This document shows, piece after piece, positions 7,054 through 15,777 of a DNA stretch of 34,304 nt (its first letter is position 1; each line of letters begins with the position of its first letter). Location of the stretch: contig JAEEQN010000033.1 of assembly GCA_016285345.1 (NCBI GenBank), positions 1 through 34,304 of the forward strand, written 5' to 3'. The notes below the pieces were generated by a model. It was not told where the DNA came from, ran no database searches, and saw only the letters and a program-made list of their open reading frames with translations. This stretch comes from Victivallales bacterium. GTDB lineage: Bacteria > Verrucomicrobiota > Lentisphaeria > Victivallales > UBA1829. A program made the translations under genes and the position numbers.

Positions 7054-7632
7054 ATGGAAATCACCGCCGGGACCGCACTGGGGCTGAAGCTGGGCGAACT
7101 GCCCGAAGGACACGGAGTGCGTCCGACGTCGGTCCGCGCCCGCCGGGCGTTCTTCGACAGCATCGGCTCCGTCGGGGGGAAGACGTTCGCCGACCTTTTC
7201 GCCGGGTCCGGCTGCATGGGGCTGGAGGCCGCCAGCCGCGGCGCATCCACGGTGATCTTCGCCGAGGAGTCGCCTGACGCGCTAGCGCTCATCCGGCACA
7301 ACATCGCCCGGTTCGAGCACACGAAATCGCCCGCGCGGCTTCAGGTCGTGCCGGGCACGCTTCCCTCCTCGCTGAAAGTGCGGATCCTGCCGCCGCGCCC
7401 GGACATCGTGTTCGCCGATCCGCCCTATGCCAAATCCATGGACATGCTGGCGGCGCTGACCGCCGACGAAACGTTTAACGACTGGACGCGCGGCGCGGTC
7501 TTCTACTGGGAGTTGCCCGATTTCCAGTGCGCCCTGCGTCCGCCGTCCGCCCCGTGGAAGCTCACCGGAATCCGTCAGCTCGGCGCGGCGAACTTCCTTC
7601 AGCTCGAACGCACTGACAAGGCCGCGCGCTGA
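7054..7632 (+). CDS. rsmD: 16S rRNA (guanine(966)-N2)-methyltransferase RsmD
   Basis: The protein has 192 residues from the ATG at 7054, which has AGGAG 8 bases upstream. In-frame ATGs further up lack such a site. RsmD methylates G966 of 16S rRNA using S-adenosylmethionine. The signatures are GVRPTSVRARRAFFDSIG at 21-38, the SAM-binding loop FADLFAGSGCMGLEAASRGA at 45-64 and the catalytic FADPPYAK at 120-127. The length matches the family. It is convergent with the glycosidase gene, 24 bases away, and monocistronic in this window. Confidence 0.92.
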   Translation: MEITAGTALGLKLGELPEGHGVRPTSVRARRAFFDSIGSVGGKTFADLFAGSGCMGLEAASRGASTVIFAEESPDALALIRHNIARFEHTKSPARLQVVPGTLPSSLKVRILPPRPDIVFADPPYAKSMDMLAALTADETFNDWTRGAVFYWELPDFQCALRPPSAPWKLTGIRQLGAANFLQLERTDKAAR

Positions 7633-7656
7633 ATCTGACGGGAAGTCGGATTCCGT

Positions 7657-9843
7657 TCAATACTCCTTATAAATCCGTTCGTCGCGCGGCGACATGACGA
7701 GGTAGCATTCCTTCCCGATCAGGAGCGAGGCGGGGATGCGCCACGGGAATCCGCAGTAGTACTGGTCCGCCACCAGCTTGCCGTCGGCGTAGATCTGCGC
7801 GACGTCGTACACTTCATGAAACTCGACGAATCCGTTCGGGTCGCCGTAAGCCTCCAGTTTCCACCATGTCAGCGGCAGGATTTGACTCGCGCCGCTCAGT
7901 TTGAGTTCCGCGGCGAATATTTCCGGTATCTCGAACGGAGCCTGATTCATACGGGTACCCCTGAGCACGGGCCGGACCGTGCGTGTCCCGATCCGGAAGA
8001 CCGTGAATTTCTCCCCGTTCCATTTCCGGGCGTCGTACGCGCCGGTCTGGACCGGACGCACGGTCGGGGCGTCGCCTTCCACGCGGATCAGATCGCAGTC
8101 CCGCGAAGAATACAGTTCGCCGCCGAGCCTGCGGAGCCCCAGCGCGTCTTTCCATGGGAGCGTGTAAATCCGAATCTTTCCATGTTGGAAAATCGGTCCG
8201 GCTTCGCGCGTGCCGTCCGCGAACTTGTATTCGGTCATGACGCCGGGGATGGCCGCGAAGAAGAACGTGTCGCCCATGCGGCAGACGGGCTGCGCCGTGG
8301 CGTATTCCAGCAGTTCGCCACCGAGGTCCATGTTGAACGGCAGGAAGAACGCGATGTCGCCGACGACGTCGATGGCGGGGAATACGACCGAGCCGGTGTC
8401 GAACACGACGTTCTCCAGGTCGGCGAGCTTCGACCGCCGCTGATAATGGTTTATGAAGACGAACCCGGATTTGCCGTCGGTGCGGAGGCCCGCGCGGATC
8501 GTCGTAGTGTCGTCGCGCTTCACCGGGATCGTGGAATCGAACGCGGGCATCGGGGCGAGCCTGTCGCCGAAGTCCTCCAGGAAAAGGTGCATCAGGTTCA
8601 GGAGCCGGTAGGAGGGGCGGATTTCGCCGTACTCCGAGACGGGCGCCTGGAAATCGTAGGACAGCATCGGGACGTCGTTCGGGTAGCCGGACGCCTTCGA
8701 TTCCTGGAACGTCGAGAGCTTGCCGACGGGGTTCGTGCCGCCGTGGTACATGTAGTAGCCGGGCAGATTGCAGCCGCTGCCGACCTTGATGAGCGCGGGG
8801 GCGTAAACGTCGAACGGCTGGATGATGTAGCGCCGGTGATGCGTGCTTTCGAGACCGCCGCCGATCTCGCAGGTCGCGAAGGGATAGCGTTCGTAAGGCA
8901 GCCGCCAGCCGTCGCGTCCGGCGCGGTTGGTCGGCATCAGGTCTGCGCCGATGGCGGTGTCGTTCCGCATCCGGTTGAAGAAGAAATGAGGCGAGGGCGG
9001 GAGCGGCCGCGTGCCGTTGTTCCACGGTGCGTCGCAGTAGCAGCCGAAGACCGGGAGGATACCGGTGGACGGGATGCGCGCGCCCTCGGCGGCGTTCCAG
9101 CCGGTGACTGTGAAGAGCGGAGGATTCATGCCGGATTCGATCGCGATCGTGCGGAGTGTGTCGAGGTGGGCGGCGTTTCCGGTTAGCTCGTTTTCGAGCT
9201 GGAGTCCGATGATCGGTCCGCCGTCGGCGTAGAAAAGCCCCTGCAGCTCTTTCCCGATCGCGCCGAACCAGCGGCGCACCTCGGCCAGATAGCCGTCGTT
9301 GTTCGCGCGGAGCCGGAACGGTTTTTTCAGAAGCCAGTCGGGGAAACCGCCGTTGCGGCACTCGCCGTGCGCCCACGGTCCGGGACGCACCACGACCTCG
9401 AGGCCCTGTTTCTGTGCCTCAAGCACGAAGTCTCGGATGGAGAGGTTGCCGGAGAAAGTGAGCTCACCTTCGACTTCCTCGTGGTGAATCCAGAAAAGAT
9501 ACGTCGAAACGACGTTGACGCCGCCGGCTTTGAGTTTCGCGAGTTCGGCGGGCCATTGGTCGCGCGGGACGCGTGAGAAATGCAGTTCACCCATGACCGG
9601 AATCCACGGCTTGCCGTCGCGCGTGAGGTACAGGCTGTTGATGCCGATTTCGCCGCCGGACGGATTCTTTCCGCCGAGATTGAGGTGATCCGTGAGGATT
9701 TCGGGTTTGGAGTACGGCTGGAACGTGCAGCGGATCGTCGCGGGGGCGTCCGCGGGGGCGGCGGACTGGGCGGAAAGTCCGGAATCGGCGGCGGAGAAGA
9801 CTGCGGCGGTCATAAGAAGCGCTCCTGTCAGGTGGGGTTTCAT
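7657..9843 (-). CDS. Exported GH35 beta-galactosidase family protein
   Basis: The protein has 728 residues. The start at 9843 is preceded by AGGAG; an in-frame start 25 codons upstream would lie at the promoter. Residues 1-25 are a signal peptide ending in LSAQ. The catalytic barrel shows GELHFSRVPRDQW (85-97), VVRPGPWAHGECRNGGFPDW (151-170), IIGLQLENEL with likely acid/base Glu219, and ATCEIGGG with likely nucleophile Glu326, then YYMYHGGTN. Family knowledge: GH35 enzymes remove terminal beta-galactose by a retaining mechanism. The C-terminal part is beta-rich and probably carries accessory domains. The nucleophile context differs from the usual aromatic-flanked form, so the exact specificity is uncertain. 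It has its own promoter, and no transporter or regulator lies beside it. Confidence 0.88.
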   Translation of the reverse strand: MKPHLTGALLMTAAVFSAADSGLSAQSAAPADAPATIRCTFQPYSKPEILTDHLNLGGKNPSGGEIGINSLYLTRDGKPWIPVMGELHFSRVPRDQWPAELAKLKAGGVNVVSTYLFWIHHEEVEGELTFSGNLSIRDFVLEAQKQGLEVVVRPGPWAHGECRNGGFPDWLLKKPFRLRANNDGYLAEVRRWFGAIGKELQGLFYADGGPIIGLQLENELTGNAAHLDTLRTIAIESGMNPPLFTVTGWNAAEGARIPSTGILPVFGCYCDAPWNNGTRPLPPSPHFFFNRMRNDTAIGADLMPTNRAGRDGWRLPYERYPFATCEIGGGLESTHHRRYIIQPFDVYAPALIKVGSGCNLPGYYMYHGGTNPVGKLSTFQESKASGYPNDVPMLSYDFQAPVSEYGEIRPSYRLLNLMHLFLEDFGDRLAPMPAFDSTIPVKRDDTTTIRAGLRTDGKSGFVFINHYQRRSKLADLENVVFDTGSVVFPAIDVVGDIAFFLPFNMDLGGELLEYATAQPVCRMGDTFFFAAIPGVMTEYKFADGTREAGPIFQHGKIRIYTLPWKDALGLRRLGGELYSSRDCDLIRVEGDAPTVRPVQTGAYDARKWNGEKFTVFRIGTRTVRPVLRGTRMNQAPFEIPEIFAAELKLSGASQILPLTWWKLEAYGDPNGFVEFHEVYDVAQIYADGKLVADQYYCGFPWRIPASLLIGKECYLVMSPRDERIYKEY

Positions 9844-9889
9844 GGGCTGGCTCCTGTTTGAAACGGAATATGATATGTCGTTTCCGCAT

Positions 9890-9918
9890 AATATAACGCG
9901 TGAAAGGACGTATGGCAA
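9890..9918 (-). promoter_or_regulatory. Predicted promoter of the GH35 gene
   Basis: TTGCCA (9918-9913) and TATATT (9895-9890) are 17 bases apart on the minus strand, about 45 bases before the start codon at 9843. Confidence 0.65.
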
Positions 9919-9974
9919 ATGACAGGGGAAAAAAACAGATGGAAATCGCGTGCTTCAAATAGAGAACACGAGGA

Positions 9975-12005
9975 TCAGAAGTGTTCGACGGGACACTCGG
10001 GGATGGATTCGAGGAAAGATTTTCCGTAGCTTTTCGTCATGATGCGCGGATCGAGCACGACGATGATGCCCGTGTCGGTCTTGCTCCGGATGAGGCGGCC
10101 GATGCCCTGACGGAACTTCAGCACGGCGTCCGGGATCGAGTAGTCTCCGAACGGGTTGCCGCCGAGACGCCGGATGCGCTCGCAGCGCGCCTGGATGAGC
10201 GGGTGCGTGGGGACGGCGAACGGGAGTTTTGTGATGATGACGTTGCTGAGGGCATCGCCGGGAACGTCGACGCCGGTCCAGAAGCTGGTCGCACCGAAGA
10301 TGACCGAGGATTTGACTTTTTTGAACTCGGAGATCATGGCGGAGCGGGAGAGCGATTCTCCGTGGACCAGCAGATTGATGCCTTTCGAAATAAAACCGCG
10401 CGAAAGCCTGTCCGAACAATATTTGAGCATGTTGTAGCTCGTGAACAGCACGAACGCGCTGCCGTTGGTCTTCTCCACGAACATCCTGATCTTTTCCGCC
10501 GCCTCCTCGTTGAAGTTGCGTTCGTTCGGCTGCGGCATGTCCTTCGTGAGGTACAGCCGGACCTGTTTCATATAGTCGAACGGCGAGTCGAGGATGAGCC
10601 CTTCGCCGCCGTGGAATCCGACGCGCCGGGCGTAGTAGGTGAGGGAGCCGTGCACGGCGAGCGTGGCGCTGGTGAGGATGATCGGCTTGCCGGAGTCGAA
10701 AAGCAGGTCATGAAGGAGCTCGGAGACGTTGAGCGGGGCGGAGGCGAGCTCGGTCTGGCGCGTCCGGCTGAATCCTGATTTGTGGCCCTCGACCCAGTAG
10801 ACCTGGTCGGGCAGGGACATGTTCAGGAACTGGTCCAGCTCCTCGCGGTAGCTCATGCAGTGTTCGAGCTGCGCCTCCAGTTCGAGCCGGAATCCGGCGT
10901 CGTCCTGATTGTCCGCGTAGGTCCGCGCGATGGTCTCGACGTCGAGGATGTTGTCGGAAACGAGGTCGCGGAAGCGGCCCGGCTGCGAAAGGCGGAACGT
11001 CTGCTCCGGCGATTTGTCGAGCGTCTCGTCGAACTGCGCGAAGAAGTCGGTCAGCGCCTCGTGGGCGTTCGCGATGCTGTTCCGGACCTGCATGGAGTCC
11101 TCGCCTGGTTTCATCAGAAGTCCGCGTCCGCTGACCGGATTGAACAGGCGGTTCAGGGTGCCGCGCACGGCGGAGGAATAGATGTGGAGACCAAGGTGGT
11201 TCGCGGCGTTGTCCTCCAGCGTGTGCGCCTCGTCGAACACGACGGCGCAGTGTTCGGGCAGGGGGCAGTTCTCCTGTTCCTCGATGCGGCTGATCTTCAG
11301 GTTGGTGAAGAAAAGCGCGTGGTTGGTGATGAGCAGGTCGGCCTTGTCCCACGAATGCCGCGCGCGCCAGTAGAAACACGAGTGGAAGTTCAGGCACTTC
11401 GGGCCGAGGCAGGTGCTGGTTTCGCAGCAGACGCTGGTCCAGAGGTGGGGATTTACGCGGAACGGGATGTCGGACAGCGTGCCGTCGTGCGTGGTGCGGC
11501 TCCAGTCCATGAGGTTCTGGAGTTCGTTGACCGGGGCGTCCGCGGGGAGGATCTCGTCGCGGTGGCTGCCCGCGGCGAGCGCGAGACGGCGTTTGCAGAG
11601 ATAGTTGCTGCGGCCCTTCGCGATGGCGAACGTGAACTCGACGTCCAGGAGGTCCTGAAGCAGCGGCAGATCCTTCTTCGCGAGCTGTTCCTGGAGGTTG
11701 ATGGTCTCGGTTGTGATCAGCACGCACTGGTGCATCGCCTTTGCGTGGTAGATCGCCGGGACGAGGTAGGCGAAACTTTTGCCGACTCCGGTCGGGGCCT
11801 CGACCATGAGGTTGCGCCCGTTCTGGAACGCCTCGGCGACGGCGCACGCCATCTCGGTCTGCTGTTCGCGGCGTTCGTACGGACGGCCGCCGTACTCCTC
11901 CGCCCGCTTCAGAGGGGTGTCCTCGGAGAAGAAGGCGGCGGTGCGCGGAAGAGCGTCCGAAAGAGTGACCTCTTTCAGTTCATGATCGACGACCGGGAGT
12001 ATCAC
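9975..12005 (-). CDS. dinG: DinG/XPD-type iron-sulfur DNA helicase
   Basis: The protein has 676 residues. This superfamily 2 helicase unwinds DNA 5' to 3' and has roles in repair and R-loop removal. It shows a Q-motif region RREQQTEM, Walker A EAPTGVGKS (69-77), four iron-sulfur ligands C137, C199, C204 and C210 with the spacing of E. coli DinG, VVFDEAH (255-261), and the arginine-finger motif RQGIGRLIRS near the C-terminus. The start is a GTG at 12005, 6 bases after the rnfE stop, with no good ribosome-binding site, so coupling to rnfE is likely. The first internal ATG would remove the Q-motif. It is the last gene of the cyclophilin-rnf group. A weak hairpin (GAACAC and GTGTTC arms) surrounds the stop. 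Confidence 0.88.
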   Translation of the reverse strand: MILPVVDHELKEVTLSDALPRTAAFFSEDTPLKRAEEYGGRPYERREQQTEMACAVAEAFQNGRNLMVEAPTGVGKSFAYLVPAIYHAKAMHQCVLITTETINLQEQLAKKDLPLLQDLLDVEFTFAIAKGRSNYLCKRRLALAAGSHRDEILPADAPVNELQNLMDWSRTTHDGTLSDIPFRVNPHLWTSVCCETSTCLGPKCLNFHSCFYWRARHSWDKADLLITNHALFFTNLKISRIEEQENCPLPEHCAVVFDEAHTLEDNAANHLGLHIYSSAVRGTLNRLFNPVSGRGLLMKPGEDSMQVRNSIANAHEALTDFFAQFDETLDKSPEQTFRLSQPGRFRDLVSDNILDVETIARTYADNQDDAGFRLELEAQLEHCMSYREELDQFLNMSLPDQVYWVEGHKSGFSRTRQTELASAPLNVSELLHDLLFDSGKPIILTSATLAVHGSLTYYARRVGFHGGEGLILDSPFDYMKQVRLYLTKDMPQPNERNFNEEAAEKIRMFVEKTNGSAFVLFTSYNMLKYCSDRLSRGFISKGINLLVHGESLSRSAMISEFKKVKSSVIFGATSFWTGVDVPGDALSNVIITKLPFAVPTHPLIQARCERIRRLGGNPFGDYSIPDAVLKFRQGIGRLIRSKTDTGIIVVLDPRIMTKSYGKSFLESIPECPVEHF

Positions 12006-12011
12006 GTCGGG

Positions 12012-12698
12012 TTATTTCGTTTTGACAGGTTCTTCGGTGCTGAGCTTGCAGATGGAGCAGTGGCGGCAGTCGAACTCGGCGGGCGGTTCGTACTTGACGC
12101 CGGCTTTCTTCGCCTTGCGCATGTTCAGGAGGTTCATGCCTGCGAGGATGAGGCCGAGGAGGATGAATCCGCCGGGAGCCTGTCCCATGATCGCGAAGCC
12201 GTTGTCCCAGCACTGCATGCTGATGCCGAAGAGGGTTCCGGCGGCGAGGAATTCGCGGATGCAGCCGAGGCAGACGAGCACGAACGTGAAGCCGAGGCCC
12301 ATGCCGAGACCGTCGGCGGCGGACGCCAGCAGGCCGTTCTTCGAGGCGAACGCCTCGGCGCGGCCGAGCACGATGCAGTTCACGACGATCAGCGGCAGGA
12401 AGATGCCGAGCGTCTGGTACGCTTCCGGCGCGAACGCCTGCATGAGGAGCTTCACGACCGTCACGAACGTGGCGATGACCACGATGTAGCACGGGATGCG
12501 GATCTTGCCGGGGACGAGCTTGCGGATGACCGAGATCACCAGGTTGCTGCCCATCAGCACGAACGTGGTGGCGAGTCCCATGGCGAGTCCCTTCACCGCG
12601 TCGGAGGACGTGGCGAGCGTGGGGCACATGCCCAGGACGAGCACGAGGACCGGGTTTTCTTTCCAGAAGCCTTTGGTAAATTCCTTGAAGATGCTCAT
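12012..12698 (-). CDS. rnfE: Rnf complex subunit E
   Basis: The protein has 228 residues with about six membrane segments, homologous to RnfA and NqrD. RnfA and RnfE form the membrane core that carries electrons across the membrane. Cys25 in LGMCPTLA and Cys108 in VVNCIVLG match the positions that coordinate an intramembrane [2Fe-2S] cluster in the related Nqr and Rnf structures. Oddly, the C-terminal tail carries CRHCSIC (Cys211, 214, 217), an extra CxxCxxC not needed for the core fold. A GGAGG site lies inside the end of rnfG, 2 bases of spacing separate the genes, and dinG follows 6 bases later. Confidence 0.95.
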   Translation of the reverse strand: MSIFKEFTKGFWKENPVLVLVLGMCPTLATSSDAVKGLAMGLATTFVLMGSNLVISVIRKLVPGKIRIPCYIVVIATFVTVVKLLMQAFAPEAYQTLGIFLPLIVVNCIVLGRAEAFASKNGLLASAADGLGMGLGFTFVLVCLGCIREFLAAGTLFGISMQCWDNGFAIMGQAPGGFILLGLILAGMNLLNMRKAKKAGVKYEPPAEFDCRHCSICKLSTEEPVKTK

Positions 12699-12700
12699 GA

Positions 12701-13360
12701 TTACTTGGCCTCCTTCTTTTCAGCGGCCGCGAGGTGTGCGCGGACCGCGGTCGCGGCGTACCAGACGAGGTCGCGGACCCCATTCGAGGAATAGGTCGCG
12801 CCGGAAACGAAATGGACGTCGTTTTTGGTCCATTTTTCATCGCCGGGTTTCTTGCCTTTGTAGGAATCCAGCGCGTCATTCGGCGGGAGCTTCGAGGCGT
12901 CGGGCTTCACGCCCTTCACGACGTCGGAGATGGTGCGCTTGACGGATCGGTCGGTCACTTTCGTGCCGATGCCGGGGGTCTCGGCGTGGCCGGACTTCAC
13001 GATCACGGTGTCGATGGTCCCGTCCGGCTTGAAGCTGACGATGCCGGCGACTTTGCCGCCGAACCCGGAGGCGGCGGCTTCCGCCGCGTAGCCGACCACG
13101 AGGCCGCCGTTCTTTGCGGTGTAGAGCTTGACCGGTTCGCCGTCGGGCGAGGTGATGTCGATCGCTTCGGCCGCCGGGTCGTTGTCGAACGGCGGGAGGA
13201 TCATTTTGAGGCTGTCGGCGGTCTCTTTGGCCTGGGCGGCCTTGATCGGGGCGTCGGTCTTCACGGCGGTGACGGCCATGACGAGCGTGGAGACGCCGCA
13301 GACGACGAGGAGAAAGAACGCCAGGTAGAACGGATTGGATGCTTTTGTCATGTCTTTCAT
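12701..13360 (-). CDS. rnfG: Rnf complex subunit G (covalent FMN)
   Basis: The protein has 219 residues. Residues 11-32 form one membrane helix and the rest is extracytoplasmic. The FMN attachment motif SGATYSS puts the flavin on Thr189. The conserved HAETPGIGTKV segment (125-135) is also present. The subunit passes electrons within the Rnf complex. It overlaps rnfD by four bases (ATGA). Confidence 0.95.
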   Translation of the reverse strand: MKDMTKASNPFYLAFFLLVVCGVSTLVMAVTAVKTDAPIKAAQAKETADSLKMILPPFDNDPAAEAIDITSPDGEPVKLYTAKNGGLVVGYAAEAAASGFGGKVAGIVSFKPDGTIDTVIVKSGHAETPGIGTKVTDRSVKRTISDVVKGVKPDASKLPPNDALDSYKGKKPGDEKWTKNDVHFVSGATYSSNGVRDLVWYAATAVRAHLAAAEKKEAK

Positions 13361-14409
13361 TTGATCTCACCCCTTCTGATGTTGAGCGCGGAGACGCTGT
13401 GGGAGTGCCAGCCGAACGGCCGGATGTAGCACATGCGGTCGATCAGCGGGACCAGTGCGTTCGCGATCACGATGGAGAAGCTCACGCCCTCGGGGTACGC
13501 GCCCCAGATGCGGATGATGCAGGTCAGCACGCCGATGACGACGCCGAAGACGAGCGCTCCGAGCGGAGTGATGGGCGAGGTCACCATGTCGGTGGCCATG
13601 AAGAACGCGCCGATCATGACGCCGCCGCTGAGGATGTGGTAGAGCGGGCTCGGGGTCAGGCCGGGAGCCGCCAGATGCACGATGCCCGTGAAAACGAAGA
13701 TCGTGGCGATCATGGCGAGCGGAATCTGCCATTTGATGAGGCGGAACGCCATGAGGCCGAGGCCGCCGATCAGGATGGCGAGCGCGGATGTCTCGCCGAT
13801 GGAGCCGCCGACGTTGCCGAGGAACAGCTTCATCAGGTTGTCGTCCGAGCCGAGCCGGGCCATGGCTTCTGCGGAACCCTGCACCGCGTGGATCGCGCCG
13901 AGCGGGGTCGCGCCGGAGATGAGGGAGCCGGTCGCCGGGGCCGCCCACTGGGTCATCGGGCCGGCGAAACCGACCAGCAGCGCCACGCGTGCCGCGGCGG
14001 CGGGGTTGAACGGGTTCTGCCCGAGGCCGCCGAAGAGCTCCTTTACGACGACGATCGCGAAGACACTGCCGACGGCGCAGAGCCACCACGGGGCTCCGGG
14101 CGGGAGATTCAGCGCCAGGATCACGCCCGTGACGAGCGCGCTGTAATCGCCGATGGTGGCGGCCTGCCGGGTGGCGAGCGTCCAGCCGTATTCGGCGAAG
14201 ATGCAGAACGAGGCGCAGTAGACGAGGATGCGCACGGCGTCGAAGCGGAAGAACCAGATGGACGCCGCGACGGCGGGGAGGAGGCAGATCAGCACCTTCG
14301 CCATGATGCGTGCGATGCTGTCGCCGTCCTGAACGTGGGGCGAAGTGCTCAGCACGAGCGAACCGGGCTCGGGGAGAGCGACGTTGTTTTTTTCGATTTC
14401 TTCACTCAT
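13357..14409 (-). CDS. rnfD: Rnf complex subunit D (covalent FMN)
   Basis: The protein has 350 residues with about nine membrane segments. SGATPLG holds the FMN-bearing Thr168. The family motif GGLGQNPFNPAAAARV lies at 127-142, and YYPEG-type loops near the end are represented by GAYPEGVSFSI. RnfD is part of the membrane ion-translocating core. It starts 21 bases after the rnfC stop with CCGGAG upstream, and ends overlapping rnfG. Confidence 0.95.
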   Translation of the reverse strand: MSEEIEKNNVALPEPGSLVLSTSPHVQDGDSIARIMAKVLICLLPAVAASIWFFRFDAVRILVYCASFCIFAEYGWTLATRQAATIGDYSALVTGVILALNLPPGAPWWLCAVGSVFAIVVVKELFGGLGQNPFNPAAAARVALLVGFAGPMTQWAAPATGSLISGATPLGAIHAVQGSAEAMARLGSDDNLMKLFLGNVGGSIGETSALAILIGGLGLMAFRLIKWQIPLAMIATIFVFTGIVHLAAPGLTPSPLYHILSGGVMIGAFFMATDMVTSPITPLGALVFGVVIGVLTCIIRIWGAYPEGVSFSIVIANALVPLIDRMCYIRPFGWHSHSVSALNIRRGEIK

Positions 14410-14430
14410 AGTAGGGAACAGCTCCGGGAT

Positions 14431-15777
14431 TTAGGCTTGTTTGGCTTTCGCGGCGCGGCGCTTGGCGTTGATCTCCGCCTTCGCCCTGCGGAAATGCTGG
14501 ACGAGGGGGCGTTTCGCCGGGCAGACATAGGTGCAGACGCCGCACTCCATGCAGTCCATGACGTAGTTCTTTTCGGCTTCGTCGTAGTTTTCGCTTTCGA
14601 CCATGACGCTGACGGGGCCGGGGAGAAGTTTCATGGGGCATGCGCGGACGCAGCGTCCGCAGCGGATGCACGGATTGGAGGTGTATTCCGCGGTCTCCTT
14701 CCACTGGAGCAGGAGGATGCCGGAGGAGTTTTTTGTGACGGTGACGCCGAGCGAGGCCTGGGCGAATCCCATCATCGGGCCGCCCATGATGACTTTCGCC
14801 GCGCGTTCCTTCACGCCGCCCGCGAAGGTCAGGGCCTGTTCGACGGTCGTGCCGAGGCGGAGGATCCAGGTGCCGGGATTGGCGACCGGGGTGCCGGTGA
14901 CCGTGGTGTAGCGTTCGATCAGAGGATGCCCCTCGACCACGGCGTCGCGGATGGCGGCGCAGGAACCGACGTTCTGCACCACGCAGCCGACGTCCATGGG
15001 GAGTCCGCCGGTGGCGACGGAGCGTCCGGTCGTGGCGTAGATGAGCTGTTTTTCGCCGCCCTGCGGATAGCGGACGTGGAGCGGCACGACGGTCACGCCG
15101 TAATCCTTTGCCTTTTCATTGAGCGCGGCGATGGCGTCCGGCTTATTCTCCTCGATGCCGAGGAAAACGCGGTCGACGCGGAGTATCTTCGCGGCGATGG
15201 CCGCGCCTTCGAGGACCGCTTCGGTGCGTTCGAGCATGAGCCGGTGGTCGGCGGTGAGGTAGGGCTCGCATTCCGCGCCGTTCAGGATGAGCGTGTCGAT
15301 GACCTTTTCGGGCGGGGGCGAGAGCTTCACGTGGGTCGGGAAGGCCGCGCCGCCCATGCCGACGATGCCGGCGTCCGCGATGCGTTTCTTGAGGACTTCG
15401 CGGTCGGTGTTCTTCCAGTTCGGGATCGGGTCGAGGCCGGAACCCCATTCGTCCTTGCCGTCGGAGATGATCTCGATGGCCGGGATCGCACCGCCGTTTG
15501 CGCCGGGGACTTCGACGATGTCGCCGACCGTGCCGCTGGTGGGCGCGTGGACCGGAGCGGAGACGAATCCGCCGGGCTCGGCGATGAGCTGGCCCTTCTT
15601 CACCGTGTCGCCCTTCTGGACGACGGGTTTCGGAGGTGCGCCGATGTTCTGCTGGATGGCGACCGTGTAGCGTTCGAGGAGCGGGGCGCGCTGCGCGGGA
15701 ACGGTGTTGGAAAGCGCTTTGCCGTCGGCGGGATGCACGCCGCCGTGGAAACGCCAGGTCTTGATCGGGATGTTCAT
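14431..15777 (-). CDS. rnfC: Rnf complex subunit C (NADH-binding, iron-sulfur)
   Basis: The protein has 448 residues. This cytoplasmic subunit carries the NAD site, FMN and two [4Fe-4S] clusters. VGMGGAAFPTHVKL is the nucleotide/flavin-binding loop and LILNGAECEPYLTADHRL is the following signature. Two cluster motifs lie at C370/373/376/380 and C409/412/415/419. The N-terminus FHGGVHP is typical. GGAGGAG precedes the ATG, which overlaps the rnfB stop as ATGA. The short basic tail lacks the long Ala-rich extension of E. coli RsxC. Confidence 0.96.
   Translation of the reverse strand: MNIPIKTWRFHGGVHPADGKALSNTVPAQRAPLLERYTVAIQQNIGAPPKPVVQKGDTVKKGQLIAEPGGFVSAPVHAPTSGTVGDIVEVPGANGGAIPAIEIISDGKDEWGSGLDPIPNWKNTDREVLKKRIADAGIVGMGGAAFPTHVKLSPPPEKVIDTLILNGAECEPYLTADHRLMLERTEAVLEGAAIAAKILRVDRVFLGIEENKPDAIAALNEKAKDYGVTVVPLHVRYPQGGEKQLIYATTGRSVATGGLPMDVGCVVQNVGSCAAIRDAVVEGHPLIERYTTVTGTPVANPGTWILRLGTTVEQALTFAGGVKERAAKVIMGGPMMGFAQASLGVTVTKNSSGILLLQWKETAEYTSNPCIRCGRCVRACPMKLLPGPVSVMVESENYDEAEKNYVMDCMECGVCTYVCPAKRPLVQHFRRAKAEINAKRRAAKAKQA

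Noticed and set aside
7633-7656. Stem AATCTGAC/GTCGGATT between rsmD and the GH35 gene as a bidirectional terminator
   Set aside because: No T-run on either side; it may still slow polymerase, but evidence is too thin.
10782-12794. 670-codon open frame on the plus strand opposite dinG and rnfE
   Set aside because: It is antisense to well-supported genes and its composition (Glu, Val, Asp, Arg) is the usual mirror of GC-rich coding DNA.
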